From Acidimicrobiia bacterium (GTDB lineage Bacteria; Actinomycetota; Acidimicrobiia; Acidimicrobiales; VFJN01), in contig SHVB01000006.1 of assembly GCA_009694375.1 (NCBI GenBank), positions 1 to 51,016 of the forward strand: a DNA stretch of 51,016 nucleotides, read 5' to 3'. Shown here piece after piece: positions 1-8,565 of the stretch (the first letter of the stretch is position 1; every line of letters begins with the position of its first letter). The position numbers were made by a program, and so were the translations under genes. The notes under the pieces are model-generated. The model searched no databases. It had not been told where the DNA came from and saw only the letters and a list, made by a program, of their open reading frames with translations.

Positions 1-1
1 G

Positions 2-148
2 GGTACGGAGATGTGCATGCCGGGTGATAACACGGTGATGCATGTGGAGTTGATTCATCCGATTGCGATGGACGAGGGCCTGCGGTTTGCTATCCGTGAG
101 GGTGGCCGTACCGTGGGCGCCGGTCGCGTCACCAAGATCATCAAGTAG
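2..148 (+). CDS. tuf: elongation factor Tu, C-terminal fragment (cut by window edge)
   Basis: The last 48 codons of EF-Tu, the GTPase that brings aminoacyl-tRNA to the ribosome. The reading frame begins at base 2 and ends at TAG 146-148. The visible residues are the end of beta-barrel domain 3: a PGDN turn, the HPIAMDEG segment, the [13 protein letters not shown] block and the terminal VTKIIK, all diagnostic of EF-Tu. The 5' part lies outside the window. Its position directly before rpsJ is the usual end of the str operon (rpsL-rpsG-fusA-tuf), so rpsJ is probably read from the same transcript. Confidence 0.97.
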   Translation, partial: GTEMCMPGDNTVMHVELIHPIAMDEGLRFAIREGGRTVGAGRVTKIIK

Positions 149-156
149 CCTTTCCA

Positions 157-172
157 GGCTCCGTCCGGAGCC
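157..172 (+). other. small hairpin between tuf and rpsJ
   Basis: A 6-bp GC-rich stem with a 4-base loop (arms 157-162 and 167-172) nine bases after the tuf stop. There is no T-run after it, so it is more likely a partial attenuator or mRNA-processing or stabilising element than a full terminator. Position and pairing are seen; role is inferred. Confidence 0.4.
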
Positions 173-200
173 GATCCTTGAAAAGTGAGCAGAGCAAGAC

Positions 201-521
<321 letters not shown>

Positions 522-539
522 GACCCCTTCAGAGTTCAG

Positions 540-566
540 AGAGGACCAGCCGGTGGCTGGTTCTCT
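540..566 (+). terminator. hairpin terminator after rpsJ
   Basis: Arms 540-551 and 555-566 form a 12-bp stem (one G-U pair) with a 3-base loop, 18 bases after the rpsJ stop. The 3' arm is T-rich near its end. This is the strongest hairpin in the rpsJ-capA gap and would end the tuf-rpsJ transcript, fitting a break in the S10 operon. Pairing is seen; termination is inferred. Confidence 0.6.
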
Positions 567-583
567 TCGCGCCCTCTGGCAGA

Positions 584-1747
584 ATGAGCGGAATGGGTTC
601 CCCTCGCCATCGAGCGTCTCCTGTTTCGGCTCGACGGCGCCGGATCACTCTGGGGCTGGTCGCCATGATCAGCGCGGCCGTCCTGGCGGTGAGCTACGGC
701 GCGAGTCGGCTGGACAGTGCGGATACCGCCACGCTCGGAACGGATTCCCCCAGTTCCCCTCCTTCCACCCCAGTTGCTGAGACCACTACCACCACGGAGC
801 CGCGGGGGGACCTCGGCAGTGGCGAGCCAGTCACGATCGCCTTCGCGGGCGATATCAACTTTGAGGGAACGAACCGCCTTCGCCTCGATAACGACCCCTC
901 CGGGGCCCTTGGTCCGTTTGCACCGGTCATCAGCGCCGCTGACCTCGCCATCGGGAACCTCGAAGCGGCGATTGCCGTCGGCGGTGCTCCGGCCCCCAAG
1001 CAGTTCACCTTTCAGGCACCCCCAATGGCGGTGGATGCGCTGCGCTCCGCCGGCTTCGATGTGGTGAGCATGGCCAACAACCACGGGGTGGACTACGGCC
1101 CCGATGGTCTGGCGGAATCGCTGGCGGTGGCGCGCGCCCAACGAGATCACTTCATGGTGGGGATCGGCGCCAACGAGGACGAGGCCTTCGCTCCCTTCAC
1201 CACCACGATCCGCGGCCAGCGCATTGCGGTCATTGGTGCCACCCAGGTAATGGGCGACAGCCTGATCGAGGCTTGGACCGCCACGGCAGACCATGCGGGT
1301 TTGGCGTCGGCCAAGCGCGTGGACCGCTTGGTGGCCGAGGTAGAGGCCGCCCGGGCCACTAACGACACGGTGATCGTCTTCCTCCACTGGGGGGTGGAGA
1401 AGGAGACATGTCCAAGTGGGGACCAACAGCGGTTGGCTCGTACTCTCGTCGATGCCGGAGCCGACCTGGTGGTGGGAGGTCATGCTCACCGCCTTCAGGG
1501 GGCCGGGCGCCTCGGGAATGCCGTGGTCAACTACGGCCTCGGTAACTTTTTCTTCAAGGAAAACAGTGCCGCCGGGGCGCAAACCGGCGTCTTTACCGTG
1601 ACGGCCACGGGTCGGCGCATCGATCGTTACCAGTGGACCCCCGGCCGTATCACCAACAGCGTTCCCTCGCCGCTGATGGGAGCCGAGGCGGAGCGCGCCC
1701 GGGCCGACTGGGAGGGCCTGCGGGGCTGCACGGGCCTGGCTCCCTAG
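584..1747 (+). CDS. CapA-family (PgsA-like) membrane-anchored metallophosphatase-fold protein
   Basis: A 387-residue member of the CapA/PGA_cap family, named after poly-gamma-glutamate capsule synthesis but widespread outside capsule loci. Residues 17-40 are a basic stretch then a hydrophobic segment, giving a signal anchor or signal peptide; 44-80 is a Ser/Thr/Pro-rich linker with a run of Thr. The domain follows: GDIN (89-92), GNLE (124-127), ANNH (164-167), HWG (268-270), GGHAH (298-302) and GLGNFF (318-323), i.e. the metal-ligand motifs of the calcineurin-like fold are all present. It is placed outside the membrane. No clear ribosome binding site precedes ATG 584; ATG 593 is an alternative. 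The gene lies between rpsJ and rplC, an unusual place; it may be read from its own promoter or by read-through past the hairpin at 540-566. The substrate is unknown. Confidence 0.9.
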   Translation: MSGMGSPRHRASPVSARRRRITLGLVAMISAAVLAVSYGASRLDSADTATLGTDSPSSPPSTPVAETTTTTEPRGDLGSGEPVTIAFAGDINFEGTNRLRLDNDPSGALGPFAPVISAADLAIGNLEAAIAVGGAPAPKQFTFQAPPMAVDALRSAGFDVVSMANNHGVDYGPDGLAESLAVARAQRDHFMVGIGANEDEAFAPFTTTIRGQRIAVIGATQVMGDSLIEAWTATADHAGLASAKRVDRLVAEVEAARATNDTVIVFLHWGVEKETCPSGDQQRLARTLVDAGADLVVGGHAHRLQGAGRLGNAVVNYGLGNFFFKENSAAGAQTGVFTVTATGRRIDRYQWTPGRITNSVPSPLMGAEAERARADWEGLRGCTGLAP

Positions 1748-1775
1748 CCCCTCGCCCGCCGCCGTGGCGGCCCCT

Positions 1776-1805
1776 TTGGACGGTGGAGCCCAGTACGGCT
1801 ATCTT
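1776..1805 (+). promoter_or_regulatory. predicted promoter for the rplC operon
   Basis: TTGGAC (1776-1781) and TATCTT (1800-1805) are spaced by 18 bases, a reasonable match to housekeeping sigma factor sites, in the 247-base gap between capA and rplC. Transcription would start near 1812, just before a chain of three hairpins. Prediction by eye only. Confidence 0.45.
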
Positions 1806-1820
1806 GTTACCTTCGTGCTA

Positions 1821-1966
1821 CCGGACCGGTTGGGTCCGGCGGCCGAAGATCGAAACCGATGTCCGGGCAGGCCCGAACCAACCTCGGGAACCGCACGGCA
1901 CAACCTAATCACGCTCCGCCGGGTCCCCCGTGCGGAGCGTTCGCGTGAACAGGGTTCGCTCTGTTC
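1821..1966 (+). promoter_or_regulatory. structured 5' leader of the rplC operon (three hairpins)
   Basis: Three stem-loops lie in order upstream of rplC: 1821-1839 (7 bp, 5-base loop), 1911-1940 (9 bp, 12-base loop) and 1947-1966 (6 bp, 8-base loop). The last ends 28 bases before the rplC start. A long structured leader after a promoter is what one expects of autogenous control by a ribosomal protein; the E. coli S10 leader is controlled by L4, encoded here as the second gene. No sequence identity to a known leader family was recognised. Confidence 0.45.
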
Positions 1967-1994
1967 CTCCGCAGATGAGAGAGACGTAGCCGTC

Positions 1995-2636
1995 ATGGCC
2001 ACCAAAGCAATCGTGGGTGAGAAAATAGGAATGACGCAGGTCTGGGACGACGAGAACCGCGTGGTGCCCGTTACCGTCCTTCGGGTCAAGCCGTGTCGTG
2101 TCGTGAAGGTCAAGACCGACGAGCGGGATGGTTACACCGCCCTCCAGGTCACCTTCGGCACGAAGAAGGCTTCCAAGATCACCAAGCCCAAGCTCGGGCA
2201 GTTTGAGAAGGCGGGCGTCGAACCCGGTCCGCGGCTCGTGGAACTGCGGCTTGACGACGTCTCAGAGTATTCGGTGGGCCAAGAACTGAAGGCCGACCTC
2301 CTCTCCAACGGCGACAAGGTTGATGTCACGGCCGTCAGCAAGGGCAAGGGCTTTGCCGGGGCGATGAAGCGCCACGGCTTCGGCGGCATGCCCGCCTCCC
2401 ACGGCACCCACCGCACGCACCGAGCCCCGGGCTCAGTGGGCGCTTGCGCTACGCCCTCGCGGGTATTCAAGGGCCAGCGGATGGCCGGTCGCATGGGTGG
2501 CGAGAAGGTCACCACCTTGAACCTCCTGGTGGTGACGGCCGATGCCGATCGCGACATCGTCCTCGTCCGCGGCTCGGTACCCGGGCCCAAGGGTGGGCTT
2601 GTGCTGATCCGTAACGCTGTGAAGGCGGATGTCTGA
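1995..2636 (+). CDS. rplC: 50S ribosomal protein L3
   Basis: L3 is an early-assembly 50S protein whose long loop reaches the peptidyl transferase centre. The start is placed at ATG 1995 because the product then begins MATKAIVGEKIGMTQVW, the family's N-terminus; an in-frame extension back to 1764 has no similarity and would cover the leader. The 213-residue length is normal. The conserved loop with GFGGMPASHGTHRTHRAPGS is present, followed by the GRMGGEKVTTLNL block. It is the first gene of the operon as organised here; its stop overlaps the proposed rplD start. Confidence 0.97.
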   Translation: MATKAIVGEKIGMTQVWDDENRVVPVTVLRVKPCRVVKVKTDERDGYTALQVTFGTKKASKITKPKLGQFEKAGVEPGPRLVELRLDDVSEYSVGQELKADLLSNGDKVDVTAVSKGKGFAGAMKRHGFGGMPASHGTHRTHRAPGSVGACATPSRVFKGQRMAGRMGGEKVTTLNLLVVTADADRDIVLVRGSVPGPKGGLVLIRNAVKADV

Positions 2637-3285
2637 GATGCCCACGTTGGAGAAGAAGGACGCCGCCGGGAAAGCCGCCGGGTCGGTGGAACTCGATGAG
2701 GCCATGTTCGGGATTGAGCCGAACCTCCCGGTTCTGCACCAGGTGGTGACGGCACAATTGGCCGCCAAACGCTCGGGTTCGCAGTCCACCAAGACCCGCG
2801 CCGAAGTGCGCGGTGGCGGAGCGAAGCCGTGGAATCAGAAGGGCACCGGCCGGGCCCGGGCCGGGTCGAGTCGTTCCCCCATCTGGACTGGCGGTGGCGT
2901 GATTCACGCCCCCAAGCCTCGGAGTTACGCCCAGCGCACCCCCAAGAAGATGATTCGTCTGGCCCTGAAGTCCGCCCTTTCCGACCGTGCCGCTTCGGAG
3001 CGGATTCTGGTACTCGATTGGGGCATCGATGCTCCGAGCACCAAGAGCGCCATGGCTGCCTTGGCGGCCAATGGCGTGGATGGTCGGGTGCTGGTGGTGC
3101 TCCGCCCCGAGGACCAGGCCATCTGGAAGAGCCTCCGCAACCTGGACAACATCCACGTGTGCGGCATTGGCGAGTTGAACGCCTACGACATCCTTGTGTC
3201 GGACTGGCTGGTCTTCACCCCCGACACGCTGCCGGTCGATCGCCCCGTTACCCGGGGCCACCACGCCGCTGAGGAGGCCTCGTGA
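2629..3285 (+). CDS. rplD: 50S ribosomal protein L4
   Basis: L4 binds 23S rRNA domain I, lines the exit tunnel, and in gamma-proteobacteria also represses its own operon. The 218-residue product contains the tunnel-loop sequence [15 protein letters not shown] followed by [13 protein letters not shown], and a C-terminal globular domain. ATG 2629 overlaps the rplC stop by 8 bases; ATG 2638, two bases beyond that stop, is an alternative three codons in. Either way translation is probably coupled to rplC. Confidence 0.97.
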   Translation: MSEMPTLEKKDAAGKAAGSVELDEAMFGIEPNLPVLHQVVTAQLAAKRSGSQSTKTRAEVRGGGAKPWNQKGTGRARAGSSRSPIWTGGGVIHAPKPRSYAQRTPKKMIRLALKSALSDRAASERILVLDWGIDAPSTKSAMAALAANGVDGRVLVVLRPEDQAIWKSLRNLDNIHVCGIGELNAYDILVSDWLVFTPDTLPVDRPVTRGHHAAEEAS

Positions 3286-3575
3286 TCAAGGACCCCCGCG
3301 ACATCATCCTCGCTCCCATTGTGAGCGAGAAGTCCTTCGCCCTCTCCGAGGGCGGGGCCTATACCTTCAAGGTGCACCCCAGCGCTTCTAAGCCCGAGAT
3401 ACACGACGCCGTCGAGGCGATCTTTGGGGTGAAGGTCCTGAAGGTGAACACCCTCAACCGGAAGGGCAAGCGGAAGCGCAACCGCAAGACCTCCGGGTTT
3501 GGCAGCCGACCCGACACCAAGCGAGCGATCGTGACCCTCATCGAGGGTCAGACGATCGACCTCTTCCAGGGATAG
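3282..3575 (+). CDS. rplW: 50S ribosomal protein L23
   Basis: L23 lies at the tunnel exit and is the docking site for trigger factor and SRP. It starts at GTG 3282 in a GTGA overlap with the rplD stop. The 97-residue protein shows the family pattern: [15 protein letters not shown] at the start, [14 protein letters not shown], and the [12 protein letters not shown] segment. Normal length, no oddities. Confidence 0.97.
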   Translation: MIKDPRDIILAPIVSEKSFALSEGGAYTFKVHPSASKPEIHDAVEAIFGVKVLKVNTLNRKGKRKRNRKTSGFGSRPDTKRAIVTLIEGQTIDLFQG

Positions 3576-3582
3576 AGCAGAC

Positions 3583-4419
3583 ATGGCCCTTCGCAAACGC
3601 AAGCCCACCAGCCCCGGTCGTCGATTCCAGACGGTCTCCGACTTCGCCGAGCTCACCAAGACGACGCCCGAGAAGTCACTGCTGGCGCCCAAGCACAACA
3701 CTGGTGGCCGCAACAACTACGGCCGCAAAACGGCCCGTCACAAAGGTGGCGGCCACAAGCAGCGCTACCGCATGATCGACTTCAAGCGCACCAAGGACGG
3801 CGTGCCGGCCAAGGTGGCTGCGGTGGAGTACGACCCCAACCGCAACTGTCGCATACTGCTCCTCCATTACCTCGATGGTGAGAAGCGTTACATCCTCGCC
3901 CCGAAAGACGTAGGCGTGGGCGCCATGCTGCAGTCGGGCCAGGGTTCGGAGATCCGTCCGGGCAACGCCCTTCCGCTGCGCTACATCCCCGTGGGCACCA
4001 CCGTGCACGCCATTGAGTTGTACCCCGGCGGTGGCGCCAAGATGGGTCGTTCCGCCGGCACGGCCGTGCAGTTGGTGGCCAAGGAAGGCGACTACGCCAC
4101 GCTGCGTCTGCCCAGCACCGAGATGCGCCGGGTTCCGATCAACTGCCGGGCGACCGTTGGTGAAGTTGGCAACTCCGAAGCCGAACTCATCAAGATCGGC
4201 AAGGCAGGCCGCAACCGCTGGAAGGGCGTCAAACCCCAAACCCGCGGTGTGGCGATGAACCCCGTCGACCACCCCCTCGGTGGCGGCGAGGGCAAAACCT
4301 CCGGTGGTCGGCACCCAGTGTCGCCATGGGGCAAGCCCGAAGGCCGCACCCGAGACAAGACCAAGCCGTCCCAAAAACTCATCGTCCGCCGGCGCCGTAC
4401 GCGCGGCAGTCGGAGGTAG
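3583..4419 (+). CDS. rplB: 50S ribosomal protein L2
   Basis: L2 is needed for subunit association and peptidyl transfer. The 278-residue protein has the N-terminal [10 protein letters not shown] block, the SH3-like and OB domains, and the C-terminal region [16 protein letters not shown] then [10 protein letters not shown]. The His after the conserved Asp (residue 230, equivalent to E. coli His229) is kept, but the second His of the usual DHPHGGG is Leu (residue 232, codon CTC). It lies 7 bases after rplW with an AG-rich ribosome binding site. Confidence 0.97.
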   Translation: MALRKRKPTSPGRRFQTVSDFAELTKTTPEKSLLAPKHNTGGRNNYGRKTARHKGGGHKQRYRMIDFKRTKDGVPAKVAAVEYDPNRNCRILLLHYLDGEKRYILAPKDVGVGAMLQSGQGSEIRPGNALPLRYIPVGTTVHAIELYPGGGAKMGRSAGTAVQLVAKEGDYATLRLPSTEMRRVPINCRATVGEVGNSEAELIKIGKAGRNRWKGVKPQTRGVAMNPVDHPLGGGEGKTSGGRHPVSPWGKPEGRTRDKTKPSQKLIVRRRRTRGSRR

Positions 4420-4425
4420 GAACCC

Positions 4426-4710
4426 ATGCCCCGCAGCCTCAAAAAGGGTCCCTTCGTGGACGATCATCTTCTCAAGAAGGTGGACGTCCTCAACGAGAAG
4501 GGCGAAAAAAAGGTCATCAAGACTTGGAGCCGTCGCTCGACCATCATCCCGGAGATGGTTGGTCACACCATTGCCGTTCACGATGGTCGTAAGCATGTCC
4601 CGGTGTATGTCACCGAGGCCATGGTTGGGCACAAACTCGGCGAATTCTCCCCCACGCGAACCTTCAGGTTCCACGCGGGTATGGAGAAGCAGGCTCGAGG
4701 GCGGCGATAG
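4426..4710 (+). CDS. rpsS: 30S ribosomal protein S19
   Basis: S19 sits in the 30S head, contacting S13 and the A-site region. The 94-residue product begins [18 protein letters not shown] and contains [23 protein letters not shown] split over the middle and the [12 protein letters not shown] block, all strongly conserved. It starts six bases after rplB and ends two bases before rplV, so it is an internal gene of the operon. Confidence 0.97.
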   Translation: MPRSLKKGPFVDDHLLKKVDVLNEKGEKKVIKTWSRRSTIIPEMVGHTIAVHDGRKHVPVYVTEAMVGHKLGEFSPTRTFRFHAGMEKQARGRR

Positions 4711-4712
4711 CA

Positions 4713-5411
4713 ATGGCCTTCGGAACCAAGACCAACGAACGTCCCGGTACCCGTGCCGAGGTGAAGTACCTTCGAGTTTCCGCCTACAAGGCACGCGAGG
4801 TCCTCGACCTCATCCGGAACCTGCACGTCGACGATGCCGACGGGGTGCTCGAGTTCACCGATCGGGCAGTGGCGGGCGAGATTCGCAAGGTCCTGGCGGC
4901 GGCCGTGGCCAACGCGGAGCACAACGACTCGATGGACCCCAATGAACTGTGCGTATCGGCTTGTTTCGCCGATGAGGGCCCCACCCTCAAGCGGTGGCGT
5001 CCCCGGGCCCGTGGCCGAGCGACCCGCATCCGCAAGCGCACCTGCCACATCACCGTGATCGTCAGCCGCATGGACCCCAAGAAATTGGCTCAACGCCAGG
5101 CTCGTACCACCGCGGCGGTGGGTCGGGGGGGTGTCCGGCGCGATGCGGCGGAGGCCCGGCGGGCCCGCGTGGCCAAGAGCCAGGCGGCTCGGGCGGCGCG
5201 TCAGCCCGACCACGACCACGATGCCGACGAGGTGAGCACCGACGAGGTGAGCACCGACGAGGTGAGCACCGACGAGGTGATTGAGGCGGAAGCCCCGGCG
5301 GAGACGGTGGTCACCGATGCACCCGAGGACAACCTCGAGGCGGGCGAACCCCCCCTCGAGGTACCCACCGATGAGTCCGAGGCATCAGCCTCGGATGAGG
5401 AGAAGAGCTGA
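4713..5411 (+). CDS. rplV: 50S ribosomal protein L22 with long acidic C-terminal extension
   Basis: L22 lines the polypeptide exit tunnel. Residues 1 to about 120 are the normal protein ([19 protein letters not shown] near the start, then the [22 protein letters not shown] hairpin region, here written across residues 94-115). The usual L22 is about 110-120 residues; this one is 232. Residues about 121-165 are very basic and Arg/Ala-rich, and about 166-232 very acidic, with three and a half copies of a five-residue DEVST repeat encoded by a 15-base tandem repeat. The tail probably lies outside the ribosome surface; its role is unknown. The stop overlaps the rpsC start by one base. Confidence 0.96.
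   Translation: MAFGTKTNERPGTRAEVKYLRVSAYKAREVLDLIRNLHVDDADGVLEFTDRAVAGEIRKVLAAAVANAEHNDSMDPNELCVSACFADEGPTLKRWRPRARGRATRIRKRTCHITVIVSRMDPKKLAQRQARTTAAVGRGGVRRDAAEARRARVAKSQAARAARQPDHDHDADEVSTDEVSTDEVSTDEVIEAEAPAETVVTDAPEDNLEAGEPPLEVPTDESEASASDEEKS
5226..5280 (+). repeat. 15-bp tandem repeat inside rplV
   Basis: Three perfect copies of GACGAGGTGAGCACC (5226-5240, 5241-5255, 5256-5270) and a 10-base partial copy (5271-5280). The unit is a multiple of three, so changes in copy number keep the frame and only lengthen or shorten the acidic tail of L22. Confidence 0.95.
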
Positions 5412-6316
5412 TGGGTCAGAAGGTCAACCCCTACGGCTTCCGCCTCGGTGTTACCACCGAGTGGAAGTCCCGTTGGTTCGCCGACCGCAAGGAGTACGGC
5501 GCCTTCATTATCGAGGACTGGAAAATCCGTGACTTCATCATGGTTCAGCTTCCCCATGCCGCCATCTCGCGGGTGGAGATCGAGCGCACCCGGGACAAGC
5601 TTCGGGTAGATGTGCACACCGCCCGACCTGGCATTGTGATCGGCCGACGCGGTGCCGAGGCTGATCGCATGCGGGCAGGGCTCACCGTCATTACTGGCAA
5701 CAACAAGGTGCAGCTCAACATCCAAGAGATCAAACAACCCGAGCTGGATGCCGCCCTTATTGCCCAGGGCGTCGCCGATCAACTCGCTGGCCGCGTGGCC
5801 TTCCGTCGAGCCATGAAGCGTGCCGTCCAGAATGCGCAGAAGGCCGGTGCCCTTGGTATCCGGGTTCAGTGCTCGGGCCGCCTCGGCGGGTCGGAGATGT
5901 CTCGCACCGAGTGGTACCGCGAGGGCCGGGTACCGCTGCATACGCTCCGGGCCGACATCGACTACGGCTTCCGTGAAGCCCGCACCCCCGTTGGGCGGAT
6001 CGGCGTAAAGGTGTGGCTCTACAAGGGCGACATTCTTCCGTACAAATCTTCCAACGACGATAAGATCAACCGTGAGGCCGCTATGGCCGTGGGTGAGACC
6101 TCCGGCGCTGCCGGTGCTCCCCGCCGAGTGGTGTCGAGTTCCGCGGCTTCTCGTCGGCCCGTGACCGCCGATGGCGACTTGGCGGCCGAAGCTGAACCCC
6201 TGGTCAAGGAGGCTGATCCCGAGTTGGAGCGCCTTTTGGCCGAGGAAGAGGAGATCGAGCGCCTTACCGTTGAGCACCACGAGACGCCCAAGTTCCACCC
6301 GGGAGATGCCGACTGA
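5411..6316 (+). CDS. rpsC: 30S ribosomal protein S3 with acidic tail
   Basis: S3 forms part of the mRNA entry helicase of the 30S subunit. The 301-residue protein begins [14 protein letters not shown], has the KH domain with [12 protein letters not shown] near residue 75, and the C-terminal domain [15 protein letters not shown]...[13 protein letters not shown]. The core ends near residue 215; residues 216-301 are a low-complexity Ala/Ser then Glu-rich tail. It begins in the rplV stop (one-base overlap) and its own stop overlaps rplP. Confidence 0.97.
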   Translation: MGQKVNPYGFRLGVTTEWKSRWFADRKEYGAFIIEDWKIRDFIMVQLPHAAISRVEIERTRDKLRVDVHTARPGIVIGRRGAEADRMRAGLTVITGNNKVQLNIQEIKQPELDAALIAQGVADQLAGRVAFRRAMKRAVQNAQKAGALGIRVQCSGRLGGSEMSRTEWYREGRVPLHTLRADIDYGFREARTPVGRIGVKVWLYKGDILPYKSSNDDKINREAAMAVGETSGAAGAPRRVVSSSAASRRPVTADGDLAAEAEPLVKEADPELERLLAEEEEIERLTVEHHETPKFHPGDAD

Positions 6317-6732
6317 TGTTGATGCCTAAGAAGGTCAAACACCGCAAGCAGCATCGTGGGCGCATGCGCGGTCAGAGCAAGGGTGGTAGCGAGGTCACCT
6401 TCGGCGACTACGGCATCCAGGCCCTAGAGCCGGGGTGGATCACCGCCCGTCAGATCGAAGCGGCTCGTATCGCCATGACCCGTAAGACCCGCCGGGGTGG
6501 CAAGGTCTGGATCACCGTCTTCCCGGACAAACCCGTCACCGAAAAGCCCGCCGAGACTCGGATGGGATCGGGCAAGGGCAACCCGGAACGTTGGGTCGCC
6601 GTGGTGAAGCCGGGCCGCATCCTCTTCGAACTTTCCTATCCCGATCCGGTCTTGGCCCGCGAAGCTATCGAGCGCGCCATTCAGAAGCTGCCAATCAAGG
6701 CCCGCTTCGTCGCTCGTGAGGAGGCCCTCTAA
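6316..6732 (+). CDS. rplP: 50S ribosomal protein L16
   Basis: L16 organises the A-site tRNA binding region of the 50S subunit. The 138-residue product starts [15 protein letters not shown], matching the family's MLxPxxVKxRKxH opening, so ATG 6316 is preferred over ATG 6322. The [22 protein letters not shown] block (around residues 78-99) is typical. One-base overlaps at both ends (rpsC stop, rpmC start) show tight coupling. Confidence 0.97.
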   Translation: MLMPKKVKHRKQHRGRMRGQSKGGSEVTFGDYGIQALEPGWITARQIEAARIAMTRKTRRGGKVWITVFPDKPVTEKPAETRMGSGKGNPERWVAVVKPGRILFELSYPDPVLAREAIERAIQKLPIKARFVAREEAL

Positions 6733-6962
6733 TGGCCAAGGACATTGTCTACCGGGAGCTCGACGATGCCGCGCTGCTGCGGGAACTGGCCGAGACCAAG
6801 GACGCCTTGTTCAAGAAGCGTTTCGAGAACGCCACCGGCCAACTCGACAACGTGAGCGTCCTGAAGAAGCTTCGCAAGGACATCGCACGATTCAACACCG
6901 AGCTTCGGTCCCGCGAGATTGAGGCGGCCGAAGCGCTTGAGAACCAGAGGGAGAACGCCTGA
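6732..6962 (+). CDS. rpmC: 50S ribosomal protein L29
   Basis: L29 is a small helical-hairpin protein near the tunnel exit beside L23. The 76-residue sequence has the two-helix pattern: an N-terminal [23 protein letters not shown] helix and a second helix with [21 protein letters not shown]. Single-base overlaps with rplP and rpsQ at the two ends. Confidence 0.95.
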   Translation: MAKDIVYRELDDAALLRELAETKDALFKKRFENATGQLDNVSVLKKLRKDIARFNTELRSREIEAAEALENQRENA

Positions 6963-7234
6963 TGGCCGACGAGACCACTACTCGGCCCAACGCCCGCAAG
7001 TTGCGCGAGGGAGTTGTTACTTCCGCCGGCATGGACAAGACCGCCGTCGTTACGGTAACTACCCGCAAGCCGCACCCGCTCTACAACAAGACCATGGTGC
7101 GCACCAAGAAGCTCTACGTGCACGATGAGACCAACGACGCCAAGCTGGGCGACAAAGTTCGGGTCCAAGAGACCCGGCCCCTGTCCAAGCTGAAGCGCTG
7201 GCGGCTTGTGGAAGTGCTGGAGCGAGCACGATGA
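6962..7234 (+). CDS. rpsQ: 30S ribosomal protein S17
   Basis: S17 is a primary 16S rRNA binding protein with an OB fold. The 90-residue product carries the diagnostic blocks [38 protein letters not shown] and [17 protein letters not shown]. It is the last gene of the S10 group; a 64-base gap follows before rplN, the largest gap inside this run, with a GGAG ribosome binding site near its end. Confidence 0.97.
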   Translation: MADETTTRPNARKLREGVVTSAGMDKTAVVTVTTRKPHPLYNKTMVRTKKLYVHDETNDAKLGDKVRVQETRPLSKLKRWRLVEVLERAR

Positions 7235-7298
7235 GAGAGAGACGCGACGCGCCATTCATGCTCCCTGACTTTGGCGTGAAGTTTGATCGGAGTTACGC

Positions 7299-7667
7299 AT
7301 GATTCAACAGGAGAGCCGTCTTCGGGTGGCGGATAACAGCGGGGCCAAGGAGGTCCTGTGCATCCGTGTGCTCGGTGGAACGAAACGGCGCTACGCCAGC
7401 ATCGGTGACGTGTTCGTCGCCACCGTCAAGGACGCTATCCCCGGCGCAGCGGTCAAGAAGGGCGAGGTCGTCAAGTGCGTCGTCGTGCGGGTGAAGAAGG
7501 AGAAGCGCCGTCCCGACGGTAGCTACATCCGCTTCGACGAGAACGCCGCCGTGCTCATCAACGACCAGATGAACCCTCGGGGCACCCGAATCTTCGGCCC
7601 GGTGGGCCGAGAGTTGCGGGACAAGAAGTTCATGAAAATCGTGTCCCTGGCTCCGGAGGTGCTGTAA
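7299..7667 (+). CDS. rplN: 50S ribosomal protein L14
   Basis: L14 lies at the subunit interface and is the docking site of RsfS. The 122-residue sequence starts [18 protein letters not shown], includes the [23 protein letters not shown] block and ends [13 protein letters not shown], all family-typical. It opens the spc-type gene group; a GGAG motif lies about 8 bases before the ATG. The 64 bases upstream could hold an internal promoter but I see no convincing one. Confidence 0.97.
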   Translation: MIQQESRLRVADNSGAKEVLCIRVLGGTKRRYASIGDVFVATVKDAIPGAAVKKGEVVKCVVVRVKKEKRRPDGSYIRFDENAAVLINDQMNPRGTRIFGPVGRELRDKKFMKIVSLAPEVL

Positions 7668-7669
7668 CC

Positions 7670-7990
7670 ATGGCCGGCCTCAAGATCAAAAAGGGCGACA
7701 AGGTGCAGGTGCTGACCGGCAAGGATCGTGGCGAAACCGGCCAGGTCGCGCGGGTGTTCCCCTCCGCGGGGAAGATCATCGTCGACGGCGTCAATGTGGC
7801 CAAGAAGCACCAAAAGGCCACCAAGGCCACGATGCAGGGCGGCATCATCGACAAGGACATGCCCTTGCCCATCGCCAACGTGGCGCTGGTGTGCCCGGCG
7901 TGCGGCCAGCCCACTCGGGTGGGTTACCGGCACGACCCCGACGGCACCAAGGTACGCATGTGCAAGAAGTGTGGAAAGGACATCGAGTGA
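7670..7990 (+). CDS. rplX: 50S ribosomal protein L24, zinc-ribbon form
   Basis: L24 initiates 50S assembly. The 106-residue protein has the N-terminal KOW motif ([21 protein letters not shown]) and the [15 protein letters not shown] segment. The C-terminal half has a CPAC / CKKC pair (Cys 75, 78, 98, 101), consistent with a metal-binding ribbon; many bacterial L24 proteins lack these cysteines. The stop overlaps the GTG start of rplE. Confidence 0.96.
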   Translation: MAGLKIKKGDKVQVLTGKDRGETGQVARVFPSAGKIIVDGVNVAKKHQKATKATMQGGIIDKDMPLPIANVALVCPACGQPTRVGYRHDPDGTKVRMCKKCGKDIE

Positions 7991-8565
7991 CCACCGCCAC
8001 CGCTACCAACCCGGTACCGCGGCTCAAGACCAGGTATGAGACCGAAATCCGTGATGCCCTCAAGGAGCAACTCGGGTTCGGAAACATCATGCAGGTTCCC
8101 CGCCTCGAAAAGATCGTGATCAACATGGGCGTCGGCGCCGCTGTTGGGCAGCCTTCACTGCTCGAGGGAGCCGTGAAGGACCTCACCCGGATCTCTGGTC
8201 AGAAGCCGATCATCACCCGGGCCCGTAAGTCCATCGCCAACTTCAAACTCCGTGAGGAGAACCCCATCGGCACGAAGGTCACCCTGCGGGGTGCGCGCAT
8301 GTGGGAGTTCCTCGACCGGCTCATCAGCCTCGCCATCCCGCGGGTCCGTGACTTCCGGGGGCTCAACCCCCGTTCGTTCGACGGCCACGGCAACTACACG
8401 TTCGGTGTGAGCGACCAGCTGATTTTCCCGGAGGTCGACTACGACTCGATCGATGCCCCGCGAGGCATGGACATCACCATCGTGACGACCGCCAAGACCA
8501 ACGCCGAAGGCAAGGCCCTCCTCGACGCCTTTGGCTTCCCGTTCAAGCGCGAGGGACAGGAATAA
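7987..8565 (+). CDS. rplE: 50S ribosomal protein L5
   Basis: L5 binds 5S rRNA and contacts P-site tRNA. GTG 7987, in a GTGA overlap with the rplX stop, is chosen because the sequence from there (192 residues) has a short linker and then [18 protein letters not shown]; an open frame running back to 7891 has no L5 similarity. Conserved blocks: [34 protein letters not shown] and the [20 protein letters not shown] stretch near residues 118-137. Confidence 0.96.
   Translation: MTTATATNPVPRLKTRYETEIRDALKEQLGFGNIMQVPRLEKIVINMGVGAAVGQPSLLEGAVKDLTRISGQKPIITRARKSIANFKLREENPIGTKVTLRGARMWEFLDRLISLAIPRVRDFRGLNPRSFDGHGNYTFGVSDQLIFPEVDYDSIDAPRGMDITIVTTAKTNAEGKALLDAFGFPFKREGQE

Noticed and set aside
536-1582. 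348-codon minus-strand open frame opposite the CapA-like gene
   Set aside because: The plus-strand frame has all CapA motifs; the minus-strand product shows none and has the composition of an antisense reading.
1764-1994. N-terminal extension of L3 by 77 codons
   Set aside because: It would place hairpins and the promoter inside the coding region and has no L3 similarity; ATG 1995 gives the normal L3 start.
1748-1994. Metabolite riboswitch before rplC
   Set aside because: No known riboswitch core was recognised; ribosomal-protein autoregulation is the simpler idea for a leader at this place.
5226-5280. Regulatory iterons or binding-site array
   Set aside because: The 15-bp repeats are in frame inside rplV and encode a simple peptide repeat, so a coding explanation is enough.
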